The notes: generated from the sequence alone by a model not told the origin. 64,000 nt of DNA from Paraburkholderia nodosa (GCF_001718195.1 NZ_MCNV01000004.1:62001-126000), one strand, 5' to 3'. Positions 8,537 to 18,078 are shown, counted from the stretch's first letter. Made by a program: numbers and translations.

Positions 8537-9565
8537 ATGTTGAGCGTCGTAGTCGATCAACCGAACAGCCTCGCCGTGCGCGAGATGCCCACGCCCACGC
8601 CCGCGGCGGGAGAAGTGCGCGTGCGGGTGCGTTATGCGGGCATCTGCGGCTCGGACCTGCACATCTATCGCGGGCACAATCCGTTCGTGTCGTATCCGCG
8701 AATCATCGGCCATGAGTTCGTGGGCCGCATCGAGTCCGTGGGCGACGGTGTCGATACCGCGCGTGTGGGCGAACTCGTGGCCGTCGATCCCGTCATCAGC
8801 TGCGGGCGTTGCCACGCATGCCAGATCGGGCGGCAGAACGTGTGCCGCAATCTCGTCGTGCTGGGCGTGCATCGCGACGGCGGTTTCAGCCAGTATGTGT
8901 GTGCGCCCGCGCGCAACGCGTACCGCATTCCCGAGCGCATTGCGCAATCGTGCGCGGCGATTGTCGAGCCGTTCGCCGTGGCGGCGAACGTTACAGCGCG
9001 CACCGGTGTGCTGGCCAGCGACGTTGCGTTGATCTACGGCGCGGGCACCGTCGGCCTGACGATCCTCCAGGTGCTCAAGCGCGTGTACGGCGTGCGTGCC
9101 TTCATTACGGATCAGCTCGACGAGCGGCTCGAACTCGCACGCGATTGCGGGGCGCAGGCCGACGAAACGATCAACACGCGCAACGAGCCGCTGGCCGACG
9201 CGCTGCGCACGCGCGGCGTGGAAGACGGCCCCACGCTGATCTTCGACGCGGTGGGCCATCCGACCATCCTCGAAGAAGCGGTGCGGCTCGCGGCGCCTGC
9301 GGGACGTATCGGGTTGCTCGGCTTTTCGTCGACGCCTTCGGCCATCGCGCAGCAGGAGCTGACGAAAAAGGAACTCACGTTGTGCGCCTCGCGCCTGAAC
9401 TGCGCGATGTTCCCGACCGTGATCGACTGGCTCGAGCGCGGGCTCGTCACACCGGAATCGATCATCACGCACAAGGTGGATTTTCGCGAGGTGAGCAGCG
9501 CGTTCGAACTGGCGGAGCACAATCCGCGCGAAACTTGCAAGGTGTTGCTCGACTTCGGCGCGTAA
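8537..9565 (+). CDS. Zinc-type MDR dehydrogenase, RspB/L-gulonate 5-dehydrogenase-like
   Basis: A 342-residue medium-chain dehydrogenase. It has the catalytic-zinc region Gly-Ile-Cys-Gly-Ser-Asp with Gly-His-Glu-Phe-Val-Gly, the structural-zinc cysteines in Cys-Gly-Arg-Cys-His-Ala-Cys and a following Val-Cys, and a Rossmann motif Gly-Ala-Gly-Thr-Val-Gly. ATG 8537 has GGAAG 7 nt upstream; a second ATG at 8522 has none. It follows the ManD gene by 35 bp, reproducing the rspA-rspB gene pair. RspB-like enzymes are known to oxidise L-gulonate at C5 to D-fructuronate, which would feed the reductase and dehydratase here. The specific reaction is inferred from neighbours; other polyol or aldonate dehydrogenase activities are possible. 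Confidence 0.8.
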   Translation: MLSVVVDQPNSLAVREMPTPTPAAGEVRVRVRYAGICGSDLHIYRGHNPFVSYPRIIGHEFVGRIESVGDGVDTARVGELVAVDPVISCGRCHACQIGRQNVCRNLVVLGVHRDGGFSQYVCAPARNAYRIPERIAQSCAAIVEPFAVAANVTARTGVLASDVALIYGAGTVGLTILQVLKRVYGVRAFITDQLDERLELARDCGAQADETINTRNEPLADALRTRGVEDGPTLIFDAVGHPTILEEAVRLAAPAGRIGLLGFSSTPSAIAQQELTKKELTLCASRLNCAMFPTVIDWLERGLVTPESIITHKVDFREVSSAFELAEHNPRETCKVLLDFGA

Positions 9566-9601
9566 AATGCGGGACCTTCGTGCAACAGAATCTCTTCGCG
9601 C

Positions 9602-10099
9602 ATGCTCCCCCGAATACTCGTTAGCGCTTGCCTGCTTGGCCATCCGGTTCGATACGACGGCTCGGCGAAAACCGTTGCGCATGCATTGATGGAGCAGTGG
9701 CAGCGCGAGGGGCGGCTCGTGCCCGTATGCCCGGAAGTTTCAGGCGGGTTCGGCGTGCCGAGGCCGCCTGCGGAGATCGCAAACGCCGCTTCGGGCGCCG
9801 CGGTGCTGGCGGGGATCGCACACGTGATCGACGTGCGCGGCGAGGACGTCTCCGCGTATTTCGTCGAAGGCGCCCGCGTCGCGCTCGAACTGGCGTTAGC
9901 CCACGACTGCCGCTACGCGTTGCTGACCGATGGCAGCCCTTCGTGCGGCAGCCGTGCCATTTACGACGGCAGCTTTGCGGGCCGCAAGCATGCGGGCGCA
10001 GGGGTGACGACTGCGTTGCTGCGCGAGCACGGCATCGAGGTCTTTGCCGAAACGGAAATCGAAGCGCTTCACGGGCGGCTCACGCAGGCCAGCGCGTAG
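9602..10099 (+). CDS. DUF523-family protein
   Basis: A 165-residue cytoplasmic protein with the DUF523 signatures: Ser-Ala-Cys-Leu-Leu-Gly near the N-terminus, Cys-Pro-Glu-Val-Ser-Gly-Gly, and Ser-Pro-Ser-Cys-Gly-Ser-Arg in the middle. The three conserved cysteines suggest a metal or redox site, but no reaction is established for the family. It starts 36 bp after the RspB-like gene on the same strand and may be read through from it. No functional link to the sugar-acid pathway is evident. Confidence 0.8.
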   Translation: MLPRILVSACLLGHPVRYDGSAKTVAHALMEQWQREGRLVPVCPEVSGGFGVPRPPAEIANAASGAAVLAGIAHVIDVRGEDVSAYFVEGARVALELALAHDCRYALLTDGSPSCGSRAIYDGSFAGRKHAGAGVTTALLREHGIEVFAETEIEALHGRLTQASA

Positions 10100-10127
10100 C
10101 GCCGTAACTACGGCGATTACCGCGCAA

Positions 10128-11006
10128 TCACGCTTCCTCGCCGCTGCCGGCTTCCCTCACGATCCATTGCTTGAACGCGCGCATGGCGGGCGTCGCCGTT
10201 TTCCCCTTTTGCGACGTGAGCCAGTAGCTGCCGGCCTGCACCTCGATATCGAAGGGCCGCACGAGCCTGCCCGCCGCGAGATCGCGCTCGAACATCGAAA
10301 CCGGGGCGAGCGCGATGCCCGCGCCCTGCATTGCCGCTTCCACCATGAGCCGCGACGAATCGAATACGGGCCCGCGCACCGGACGCGGGGCGAGCCCGGC
10401 GGCTTCGAACCAGAGCGTCCAGTCGTCGGCGCGATACGAGCGCAGCAGTTTTTCGTTGGCGAGATCGGCAGGGCTTTGCAGACGCTGCGCGATATCGGGC
10501 GTGCAGAGCGCGGCGAGCGGCGCGTCGAACAGCTTCGCGGCGCGCGAACCGGGCCAGGTGCCGTCGCCGAACCGGATGGCGAAGTCGAGACCTTCTCCCG
10601 CGAGATCGACGAGATTGTTGTTCGTCATGATGCGCAGCTCGACGAACGGATGCGCGTCGTGAAACGACTTCAGGCGCGGCATCAACCAGCCCACCGCGAA
10701 GGTGCCCACGGCCCCCACGGTCAGCACCTCGTGAAAGTGGCCGCCCTCGAATTGCCGCAATACGGCTTCGATCCGGTCGAACGCATCGGTGAGCACGGGG
10801 CGTAGCGCGAGACCTTCGTCGGTGATCGCAAGGCCGCGCGGCAGGCGCTTGAAGAGGGTCGCACCAAGCCGCTCCTCGAGCGTGCGGACTTGCTGGCTCA
10901 CGGCCGCCTGAGTGACGTTCAGCTCGCTCGCCGCGCGTGTGAAGCTCAGGTGCCGCGCCGACGTTTCGAAGGCACGCAGGGCATTGAGGGGCAGATACGT
11001 TCGCAT
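10128..11006 (-). CDS. penR: LysR-type beta-lactamase regulator (PenR/AmpR-like)
   Basis: A 292-residue LysR protein of the GcvA/AmpR branch. The N-terminal helix-turn-helix includes Leu-Ser-Phe-Thr-Arg-Ala-Ala-Ser-Glu-Leu-Asn-Val-Thr-Gln-Ala-Ala-Val-Ser, followed by a substrate-binding domain with Asp-Phe-Ala-Ile-Arg-Phe-Gly-Asp-Gly. It is divergent from a class A beta-lactamase 97 bp away, the classic PenR-PenA arrangement of Burkholderia. In such pairs the regulator activates the lactamase in response to cell-wall recycling muropeptides. The intergenic space holds an imperfect inverted pair, TCATAA (11014-11019) and TTATCA (11043-11048), as a possible binding site. The role is from family and context. 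Confidence 0.8.
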   Translation of the reverse strand: MRTYLPLNALRAFETSARHLSFTRAASELNVTQAAVSQQVRTLEERLGATLFKRLPRGLAITDEGLALRPVLTDAFDRIEAVLRQFEGGHFHEVLTVGAVGTFAVGWLMPRLKSFHDAHPFVELRIMTNNNLVDLAGEGLDFAIRFGDGTWPGSRAAKLFDAPLAALCTPDIAQRLQSPADLANEKLLRSYRADDWTLWFEAAGLAPRPVRGPVFDSSRLMVEAAMQGAGIALAPVSMFERDLAAGRLVRPFDIEVQAGSYWLTSQKGKTATPAMRAFKQWIVREAGSGEEA

Positions 11007-11103
11007 GATCGAGTCATAAGTTTTTCTGGGGCAACGCGCAATTTATCATCGTTTGTCACCCTGGCGAGAACGCGCGATAGTGGCGGCACTTCAGGGAGAG
11101 GCC

Positions 11104-12009
11104 ATGATCACGCGACGTCGATTCACGATGACAGTGTTGGGCAGTGCGATAGCTGGCGTTGCATCTCACGCGTTCGGCGCCACGGCGGGACAAGCGCCGG
11201 AAGCGGGCGCGGCGCCCGCTGGCGCAGTGGAAAAGCAGCTCGCCGCCATCGAGGCGCAGGCAGGCGGGCGGCTCGGCGTGGCGATGCTCGATACGGCGAA
11301 CGGGCACGTGCGCGGATGGCGCATGCACGAGCGCTTTCCGATGTGCAGCACGTTCAAGGTGTTGCTCGCATCGGCCGTGCTCACGCGCAAGGATCACGGC
11401 AAGGAAGACCTCGCGCGCAAAATCGTGTATTCGCTTGCGCAAGTCGTGTCGTATTCGCCGGTGAGCGGACCGCGCGCGGGTAGTGAGGGCATGACGGTCG
11501 CCGAACTGTGCGAAGCCGCGCTCACGCGCAGCGACAACACGGCGGCTAACCTGTTGCTGGAAAGCATTGGCGGACCGCCCGCGATCACCGCCTTCGCACG
11601 CAGCATTGGCGACCCGGTCACGCGCCTCGATCGCAACGAGACCACGCTCAACGAAGCGATCCCCGGCGACCCGCGCGATACGACCATGCCTGCCGCCATG
11701 GTCGCGAACCTGCGCGAATTGCTGCTGGGCGAGCGTCTGTCTGCGGCATCGCGCGAGCAGCTCATTGCATGGCTCGTCGCCAACAAGACCGGCGACGCGC
11801 GTTTGCGCGCAGGCTTGCCGAAAGACTGGCGCGTGGGCGACAAGACCGGCACCGGCGACCATGGCACGGCAAACGATGTGGCAATTGTCTGGCCCACGGA
11901 ACGCGCCCCTATTCTCGTCACGACGTATCTCACCGGCGCAACGCATGCGAGTTCGGCTCAGCGCGATGCGGCGATCGCGCAGGTCGGAGTATGGGCGGCG
12001 AATCTCTGA
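11104..12009 (+). CDS. penA: Class A beta-lactamase (Pen-type)
   Basis: A 301-residue serine beta-lactamase with every class A motif: Ser82-Thr-Phe-Lys85 (Ambler 70-73), Ser143-Asp-Asn (130-132), Glu179-Thr-Thr-Leu-Asn183 (Glu166 to Asn170) and Lys247-Thr-Gly (234-236). The N-terminus has a twin-arginine signal (Thr-Arg-Arg-Arg-Phe-Thr-Met) and an Ala-rich h-region, suggesting Tat export. Cys precedes the catalytic Ser (Ambler 69), as in Burkholderia Pen enzymes, but there is no Cys at 238. ATG 11104 follows a GGGAG ribosome site. The substrate spectrum cannot be read from sequence alone. Induction through the divergent LysR gene is inferred. Confidence 0.9.
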   Translation: MITRRRFTMTVLGSAIAGVASHAFGATAGQAPEAGAAPAGAVEKQLAAIEAQAGGRLGVAMLDTANGHVRGWRMHERFPMCSTFKVLLASAVLTRKDHGKEDLARKIVYSLAQVVSYSPVSGPRAGSEGMTVAELCEAALTRSDNTAANLLLESIGGPPAITAFARSIGDPVTRLDRNETTLNEAIPGDPRDTTMPAAMVANLRELLLGERLSAASREQLIAWLVANKTGDARLRAGLPKDWRVGDKTGTGDHGTANDVAIVWPTERAPILVTTYLTGATHASSAQRDAAIAQVGVWAANL

Positions 12010-12110
12010 TGCAATTGATACGGCATCCTGATCGTATGAAAAGAGACCGATCGTTCGCTCAACGTTCGCTTCCTTACACGTTGTTATATTTGCAACATTG
12101 ACTTAATTTT

Positions 12111-12129
12111 TTGACGTCGATGTCGTCAA
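12111..12129. repeat. Short inverted repeat ahead of the MCP gene
   Basis: TTGACG and CGTCAA flank a 7-bp spacer, 30 bp before the MCP start. The surrounding stretch is AT-rich. It could be an operator. No sigma-28 flagellar promoter consensus was found here. Confidence 0.3.
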
Positions 12130-12158
12130 TAGGGATGACCTCTCACTACGGCGTCCCC

Positions 12159-13892
12159 ATGTCATTCCTTACCAGAATCAAGATCGGTCCGCGTCTCGGC
12201 GCGGGCTTTGCCATTGTGTTGCTCCTGCTCGGCGCGGTGGGCGGCATCGGGCTCCTTCAGGCCTCGCGCATATTCGACGGCACGGAAGAAATCGGCACGA
12301 ATTGGCTGCCTAGCGTCGAGACGCTCGGGAACATGCGCAATCAGGCGCAGGACGTGCGCCGCACGTCGCTGCGCATGCTGATCACCAACGACGCCAGCGA
12401 GAAGGCCGCACTGCACGACCAGCACGCCCAGATGATCAGCCAATTCGGCACGATGTTCGACAGCTATTCCAAGCTGGTCTCTTCGGCTGAAGAGCGCCGC
12501 GTGGCCGATTCGATCGGCACCGCATGGTCGCAATATCTGGACGACGACAAGAAGATCGAGGCCTTGATCATGTCCGCCGATGGCGGAGCGCCCGATGCCC
12601 GCGCTGCGGTCGCGTCCGCATCGGCGAAGTCGTTCACGGGCGTGATGGATCTCATCAACCAGGACGTGACCCTCAATCACAATGGCTCGACCGCCGAGGT
12701 CGCCGCGGCGAAGGCGGCGTACCGAAGCGCGGTCGCGTGGACGATCGCGCTGATCGTGATCGCCATCGGCTTCGGTGCCACGATTGCGCTCTTCATCACG
12801 CGTTCGATCACGGGCCCGATTGCTCGGGCCGTGGACGTGGCCGAAACGGTGGCGCGCGGCGATCTGACCGCACGCATCGACGTCGAGGGCACCGACGAGG
12901 CGGCCCAGTTGCTCGGCGCGCTGCGTCACATGAACGAGCGGCTCGTCGACCTGGTGGGCCGCGTGCGCACGGGCAGCGAAGGCATTGCGACGGCTTCCGC
13001 GCAGATCGCGGCCGGCAACACCGACCTGAGCCAGCGCACCGAAGAGCAGGCCGCTTCGCTCGAAGAAACGGCGGCGAGCATGGAAGAGCTCACCGCGACC
13101 GTGAAGCAGAACGCCGATAACGCGACACAGGGCAACACGCTGGCGGGCCAGGCTTCGCAGACGGCCACGCGCGGCGGCGAAGTGGTGGGGCGCGTGGTCG
13201 ATACGATGCGCGATATCGCCAACAGCTCCGAGCAGGTCGCGCAGATCATCTCGGTGATCGAGGGTATCGCATTCCAGACCAACATCCTGGCGCTCAACGC
13301 GGCCGTGGAAGCGGCGCGTGCCGGCGAACAGGGCCGCGGGTTCGCGGTGGTGGCCGGCGAAGTGCGCACACTGGCGCAGCGCAGCGCGACGGCAGCGCGC
13401 GAAATCAAGGAACTCATCAGCGTATCGGTCGAGCGCGTGAACAACGGCACGGCGCTCGTGGACGATGCGGGCCGCACGATGGGCGAGATCGTGCAATCGG
13501 TCAAGCGCGTTGCCGACCTGATGAACGAGATTTCGGCGGCTTCGGGCGAGCAGCGCACCGGCATCGAGCAGGTCAACCAGGCCGTCACGCAGATGGACGA
13601 GGTCACGCAGCAGAACGCGGCGCTCGTCGAGGAAGCGTCGGCGGCGGCGCAGTCGATGTCCTCGCAGGCAGCGGCGTTGCGCGAACTGGTGTCCGTGTTC
13701 AACATCGGCTCGGCGGGCCGTGCGGCCACGACGAGCATCGCGCCGGCGGCGAAGGCCGTTGCGAGCGCAACGGTCAGGCGTCCCGCAGCTTCCAGGCCTG
13801 CACCCGTGCGTGCCCCCGCTGCGTCCGCTCCGAAGGCCGACCGCCGCGAACCGGCAACGGCCACGTCCGATGACGACTGGCAGACCTTCTGA
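12159..13892 (+). CDS. Methyl-accepting chemotaxis protein
   Basis: A 577-residue class I chemoreceptor. It has an N-terminal membrane segment (about residues 12-32), a short four-helix-type periplasmic sensor, a second membrane segment (about 190-210) and a HAMP linker. The long signalling coiled coil contains the near-invariant tip Glu-Gly-Ile-Ala-Phe-Gln-Thr-Asn-Ile-Leu-Ala-Leu-Asn-Ala-Ala-Val-Glu-Ala-Ala. The tail is Ala/Pro-rich and ends in Asp-Trp-Gln-Thr-Phe, an NWETF-like pentapeptide of the sort that docks CheR/CheB. The start at 12159 gives the expected Met-Ser-Phe-Leu basic n-region; 16 extra upstream codons look non-coding. The ligand is unknown. A strong terminator follows. Confidence 0.9.
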   Translation: MSFLTRIKIGPRLGAGFAIVLLLLGAVGGIGLLQASRIFDGTEEIGTNWLPSVETLGNMRNQAQDVRRTSLRMLITNDASEKAALHDQHAQMISQFGTMFDSYSKLVSSAEERRVADSIGTAWSQYLDDDKKIEALIMSADGGAPDARAAVASASAKSFTGVMDLINQDVTLNHNGSTAEVAAAKAAYRSAVAWTIALIVIAIGFGATIALFITRSITGPIARAVDVAETVARGDLTARIDVEGTDEAAQLLGALRHMNERLVDLVGRVRTGSEGIATASAQIAAGNTDLSQRTEEQAASLEETAASMEELTATVKQNADNATQGNTLAGQASQTATRGGEVVGRVVDTMRDIANSSEQVAQIISVIEGIAFQTNILALNAAVEAARAGEQGRGFAVVAGEVRTLAQRSATAAREIKELISVSVERVNNGTALVDDAGRTMGEIVQSVKRVADLMNEISAASGEQRTGIEQVNQAVTQMDEVTQQNAALVEEASAAAQSMSSQAAALRELVSVFNIGSAGRAATTSIAPAAKAVASATVRRPAASRPAPVRAPAASAPKADRREPATATSDDDWQTF

Positions 13893-13916
13893 TGTAGTGC
13901 GCTAAAAGCGCAGTTC

Positions 13917-13957
13917 AAACGCCCCGGTTAGCAGCACAACCGGGGCGTTTGCATTTT
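13917..13957 (+). terminator. Rho-independent terminator after the MCP gene
   Basis: A perfect 13-bp stem (13917-13929 with 13938-13950, core CGCCCCGG) and an 8-nt loop, followed by GCATTTTT. The T-run is on the plus side only, so it chiefly stops transcription from the MCP gene before the convergent aldehyde dehydrogenase. Confidence 0.85.
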
Positions 13958-13976
13958 TGATGCGGCTAGCAGCGCA

Positions 13977-15398
13977 TCAAAGCACGCCGAGCGTGGACTT
14001 CGGTTCCAGAAACGCTTCGATCCCGAAGGCGCCGTACTCGCGCCCCATCCCCGATTGCTTGAAGCCGCCGAACGGCGCAGCCGGCTCGTGGGCGAGCGTA
14101 TTGACGAGCACGCGGCCCGCTTCGATCTGCGCGGCCACGCGGCGCGCACGCGCGACATCGGTCGAGAGCACGTAGGCTTGCAGGCCGTAGGGCGTGTCGT
14201 TGGCGATCTCGATGGCGTGCTCCATGTCGCGATACGCGATGATCGAAAGCACGGGCCCGAAAATCTCCTCGCGCGCGATGGTCATGTCGTTCGTCACGCC
14301 GCTGAACACAGTGGGACGCACGAACCAGCCCGACTCGATACCCTCGGGCCGCCCCGCGCCGCCCGCAATCAGGCGTGCGCCTTCGTCGATGCCGATGCCG
14401 ATATAGCGCTGCACGCGTTCCCATTGCTTCTGGCTCACCATCGGGCCGACGCTCGTGCGCGTGTCGCGCGGATCGCCCGCGTGAATCTGTGCGACGGCTT
14501 CCACGACACGCGCTTCGAATTCGACGAGCCGCGACTGCGGCACGAGAATGCGCGTGCCCGCAATGCATGCTTGCCCGCTGTTCATGAAGCCGGCCTGCAG
14601 CGCGAGCGGCACGGCTACGTCGAAATTCGCGTCGTCGAGCACGACGACCGGCGACTTGCCGCCCAGTTCGAGCGTCACGCGCTTGAGCGTTTCCGCTGCC
14701 GTGCGCAGGATCGACTTGCCCACTGCGGTCGAACCCGTGAACGAGATCTTGGCGACGTCGGGATGCGCGGCGATACGCGCGCCCACGGTGTCGCCGCGGC
14801 CCGTGACGATGTTGAAGAGGCCCGCAGGCAAGCCCGCCGAATGCAGCGCCTCGGTCACGATGTGCGTCTGGAGCGCGCTCATCTCGCTCGGCTTGATGAC
14901 GGCCGTACAGCCCGCCGCGAGCGCGGCTGCCAGCTTGCCGCAGATGAAGCCCGCGTCGCTGTTCCACGGCGTGATCAGCCCCGCTACGCCAAGCGGCTGC
15001 ATGGTGACCTCAGCCGTGCCTGCGCGCCGCGTGAATGTGTAGCTTTCCAGCGTCTGCGCGGCGTCGCGCAGCACGTTGGAGGCGTGCTGCGCCATCCAGC
15101 GGCCGCGCGAGACCGGTGCGCCGTACTCCTGCACGATCGCTTCGAAGAGCGCGTCCTCGCTCGCGACGACGGCCTCGTGCAGCGCCATCAGCATCTCGAT
15201 ACGCTGCGCCTTCGGGGTGCGCGAAAACGCCGGGAACGTGCGCTTGGCGGCGGCGATCGCCGCGTCAGCGTCCGCCGCGTCGGCGAGGCGCACGCGGCCG
15301 ATCACCGTCTCGGTCGCGGGGTTGAAGAGGTCGAAGTGTTCCTCGCCGTGCGGCGTGACGAACGCGCCGTCGATATAGATTTTGTCGATGATCTGCAT
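13977..15398 (-). CDS. NAD(P)-dependent aldehyde dehydrogenase
   Basis: A 473-residue ALDH-superfamily enzyme. It contains Pro-Trp-Asn-Ser-Asp in the cofactor site, Phe-Thr-Gly-Ser-Thr-Ala-Val-Gly, the general-base region Leu-Glu-Leu-Gly-Gly-Lys-Ser-Pro, the catalytic cysteine in Asn-Ser-Gly-Gln-Ala-Cys, and Glu-Glu-Ile-Phe-Gly-Pro-Val. ATG 15398 is preferred to one 11 codons upstream, because it gives a normal Gln-Ile-Ile-Asp-Lys-Ile-Tyr-Ile-Asp-Gly N-terminus. The divergent LysR gene is 100 bp away and probably controls it. The substrate is not predictable; the subfamily includes vanillin- and betaine-aldehyde-like enzymes. Confidence 0.88.
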   Translation of the reverse strand: MQIIDKIYIDGAFVTPHGEEHFDLFNPATETVIGRVRLADAADADAAIAAAKRTFPAFSRTPKAQRIEMLMALHEAVVASEDALFEAIVQEYGAPVSRGRWMAQHASNVLRDAAQTLESYTFTRRAGTAEVTMQPLGVAGLITPWNSDAGFICGKLAAALAAGCTAVIKPSEMSALQTHIVTEALHSAGLPAGLFNIVTGRGDTVGARIAAHPDVAKISFTGSTAVGKSILRTAAETLKRVTLELGGKSPVVVLDDANFDVAVPLALQAGFMNSGQACIAGTRILVPQSRLVEFEARVVEAVAQIHAGDPRDTRTSVGPMVSQKQWERVQRYIGIGIDEGARLIAGGAGRPEGIESGWFVRPTVFSGVTNDMTIAREEIFGPVLSIIAYRDMEHAIEIANDTPYGLQAYVLSTDVARARRVAAQIEAGRVLVNTLAHEPAAPFGGFKQSGMGREYGAFGIEAFLEPKSTLGVL

Positions 15399-15498
15399 GG
15401 CTGTTCCAGAAACGTGAGTCGATGAACGCAAGATAGACGCCTTGCATTGCGTTGACTAGCCGTACAATGACGCATGACGTGTTGAGCGATTTGGGACA

Positions 15499-16452
15499 AT
15501 GAAAACATCGGGCCTGGTGGAACTCGAAGCCGTGCTGGCCGTGGCGCGCCATCGCAGCTTCCGCGCCGCGGCAGACGAACTGAGCGTGTCGACTTCGGCG
15601 GTCAGCCACGCGGTGGCGGCGCTCGAAGCACGTATCGGCGTGCGGCTCTTCAACCGCACGACGCGCAGCGTGGCGTTGACGGAAGCAGGCGCGCAGTTCG
15701 TGGGCAGCGTCGCGCCCGCGTTGTCCACGATCCGCGAGGCGCTCGACCAGGCCGGGAGCTTTCGCGACACGCCCTCCGGCACATTGCGCATCAACGCTTC
15801 GGTAGGCGCGGCGAAGCAGGTTATGCCCGTTTTCATCGCTTATCTGCAGCGCTATCCCGAGATGAAGCTCGATCTCGTTACGGAAGGGCGGCTCATCGAC
15901 ATCGTGGTCGACGGCTACGACGCCGGCGTTCGTCTCGCCGAAACGGTGCCGCAGGACATGATCGCCGTGCCCTTCGGCGACCGTCAGCGTTTCGCAGTGG
16001 TTGGCAGTCCGGAGTACTTTGCGAAGCACAAGCCGCCGCGTACGCCAGCCGATCTGAAGGCGCATCGCTGCATACGCAGTCGCATGCCGAGCGGGCAAAT
16101 CTACCAGTGGGAGTTCGAGCGGCGCGGGCAAGCCGTGCGCGTGGACGTGGAGGGCACGTTGACGCTCGACGAGCCCGGTCTCATGCTCGCGGCCGCGCGC
16201 GATGGACTCGGCCTTGCATATTTGACCGAATGGAACGTGAATGCGGACCTGGCGGCGGGCACGCTGGTGCGCGTGCTGGAGGACTGGACGCCGCCGCTCG
16301 ACGGGCTCTGCCTCTATTACACCGGGCGGCGGCACGCGCCGGCGGGGTTGCGCGCGCTGATCGAGACGATTCGCGCACACGCCGACGCCGTGCGTAAGCG
16401 TGCTGCCGCGCCCGCGAAAAAGAGCCGGCGCGGGGCTGCCACCAAGGGTTGA
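15499..16452 (+). CDS. LysR-family transcriptional regulator
   Basis: A 317-residue LysR protein. The helix-turn-helix is visible in Ser-Phe-Arg-Ala-Ala-Ala-Asp-Glu-Leu-Ser-Val-Ser-Thr-Ser-Ala-Val-Ser, followed by Arg-Ile-Gly-Val-Arg-Leu-Phe-Asn-Arg-Thr-Thr-Arg-Ser-Val. The effector domain has Gly-Tyr-Asp-Ala-Gly-Val-Arg-Leu, typical of the CrgA/DsdC-like group. The C-terminal 20 residues are Lys/Arg/Ala-rich and dispensable-looking. It is divergent from the aldehyde dehydrogenase and probably regulates it. No inducer can be named. The 240 bp downstream, up to tcuC (convergent), contain no convincing gene. Confidence 0.85.
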   Translation: MKTSGLVELEAVLAVARHRSFRAAADELSVSTSAVSHAVAALEARIGVRLFNRTTRSVALTEAGAQFVGSVAPALSTIREALDQAGSFRDTPSGTLRINASVGAAKQVMPVFIAYLQRYPEMKLDLVTEGRLIDIVVDGYDAGVRLAETVPQDMIAVPFGDRQRFAVVGSPEYFAKHKPPRTPADLKAHRCIRSRMPSGQIYQWEFERRGQAVRVDVEGTLTLDEPGLMLAAARDGLGLAYLTEWNVNADLAAGTLVRVLEDWTPPLDGLCLYYTGRRHAPAGLRALIETIRAHADAVRKRAAAPAKKSRRGAATKG

Positions 16453-16693
16453 TCGTGGCGCACGCGATCATCGCCGGTTCCGATCGCGACTACCGTGGAT
16501 TCCCGTTTCCGTTGCGTACGGTCCGAACGCAATACCGACCTCTCCACGATGGAGAGACGCATGGAAACGGACATCACGAATCGAACCGCGCGCACGAAGA
16601 CCGCGAACGTCATCATTCAAGGTTTCTCAATGCCGACACGGAAAAGGGACACCGCGGTGGCCTCGCTTGCGGTGGCTGACGCAGGCGTAGCGT

Positions 16694-18010
16694 TCAGGCG
16701 AGCGATGCGAACCGCCCGGCTGCGCCGCCCCGGCGATACAGCACGAGAGTCGCGACGAGTCCGCACGCGGCGGCGAAACTGAGCCAGTATCCCGGCGCGG
16801 CCTTGTCGCCGGTAATCTCGATGAGATACGTCGATACGGCGGGCGTGAAACCACCAAAAACCGCGGTGGCGAGACTGAACGCGAGCGAGAAACCGGCCAC
16901 GCGGACCTCGGCGGGCATGACTTCAGTGAGTGCTGCAACCATCGCGCCGTTGTACATGCCGAAGAAGAACGAGAGCCACAGCAGCACGACGAGCATGCGA
17001 GCAAAGCTCGGCGCCGATGACAGCCAGGAGAGCGCCGGATACGACGTGCAGATAGCGAGCGCCGTGATGGCGATAAGAATCGGCCTGCGGCCGATGCGAT
17101 CCGAGAGCGCTCCACCAACGGGCAGCCAGAAGAAGTTCGAGAGGCCCACGCAAAGCGTGATGATCAGGCTGTCTGCGGTAGTGAGCTTCAGAACGGTTTT
17201 GCCGAAGGTCGGCGTGTAGACCGTGATGAGGTAGAACGTGGTAGTCGTCATGGCGACCAGCATCATGCCCGCGAGCACCGTCCGCCAGTTTTGCAGCATC
17301 GTGGCGAACACTTCGCGTGCGCGCGGATGGTGCGTGCGCGCCTTGAACTCGTCGGTTTCCTGCAGCGTGCGTCGCAACAGAAAGATAACCGGCACGATAG
17401 CGCAACCGACGAAGAAGGGAACGCGCCATCCCCATGCGCCGATTTCACTGGCCGTCATCAGATGGTTGAGCAGATAGCCGAGAGCGGCTGCGACCACGAT
17501 TGCGACCTGCTGGCTCGCGGACTGCCAACTCGTATAGAAGCCCTTGTGCCCCGGCGTCGCCATTTCTGCCAGATAGACAGAGACGCCGCCCAGCTCGGCG
17601 CCAGCGGAAAAGCCTTGCAGCAGGCGCCCGAGCAGCACGAGAGCGGGTGCCAGAAATCCGATCGTCGCATATCCGGGGACGCACGCGATCAGGATCGTTC
17701 CGCTCGCCATGATCGACAGTGTGACGATCAACCCTTTGCGGCGCCCCACTTCATCGATGTATGCGCCCAATATGATCGCGCCCAGCGGGCGCATCAGGAA
17801 GCCCGCGCCGAACACGGCGAAGGTGAGCATCAGCGAGGCGAACTCGCTCGTGGACGGAAAGAAGATGCGCGAGATGTAAGTCGCATAGAAGCCGAAAAGA
17901 AAGAAGTCGAACTGCTCCAGAAAATTGCCGCTGGTCACGCGCAGCACTGCGCCAAACTTCGACGTTCGGCCATGCGCGCTATCCCCGGCGTTGAGCGATG
18001 AGGGATGCAT
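16694..18010 (-). CDS. tcuC: Tricarballylate/citrate:proton symporter TcuC (MFS, MHS family)
   Basis: A 438-residue MFS permease of the metabolite:H+ symporter (CitA/KgtP) group. The N-terminus [15 protein letters not shown] and the loop-2/3 motif [12 protein letters not shown] are diagnostic. The correct start is ATG 18010 with GGAG 8 nt upstream; longer in-frame extensions run back through tcuB antisense and should be ignored. It lies 68 bp after tcuB and completes a tcuABC operon. Its likely role is inner-membrane uptake of tricarballylate, and possibly citrate. The ribosome-site string GGAGACAAC is shared with tcuA. Confidence 0.88.
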   Translation of the reverse strand: MHPSSLNAGDSAHGRTSKFGAVLRVTSGNFLEQFDFFLFGFYATYISRIFFPSTSEFASLMLTFAVFGAGFLMRPLGAIILGAYIDEVGRRKGLIVTLSIMASGTILIACVPGYATIGFLAPALVLLGRLLQGFSAGAELGGVSVYLAEMATPGHKGFYTSWQSASQQVAIVVAAALGYLLNHLMTASEIGAWGWRVPFFVGCAIVPVIFLLRRTLQETDEFKARTHHPRAREVFATMLQNWRTVLAGMMLVAMTTTTFYLITVYTPTFGKTVLKLTTADSLIITLCVGLSNFFWLPVGGALSDRIGRRPILIAITALAICTSYPALSWLSSAPSFARMLVVLLWLSFFFGMYNGAMVAALTEVMPAEVRVAGFSLAFSLATAVFGGFTPAVSTYLIEITGDKAAPGYWLSFAAACGLVATLVLYRRGGAAGRFASLA

Positions 18011-18078
18011 GAGTTGTCTCCATGGATGTGTTATGTGAGTGCGGCCGCCCGTCGAAGGTATTGCCTCGAGGACCGCCG

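Noticed and set aside
16561-16782. 73-codon frame between the LysR gene and tcuC
   Set aside because: A GGAG precedes it, but it overlaps the end of tcuC by 89 bp on the other strand and its second half is Arg-rich shadow sequence.
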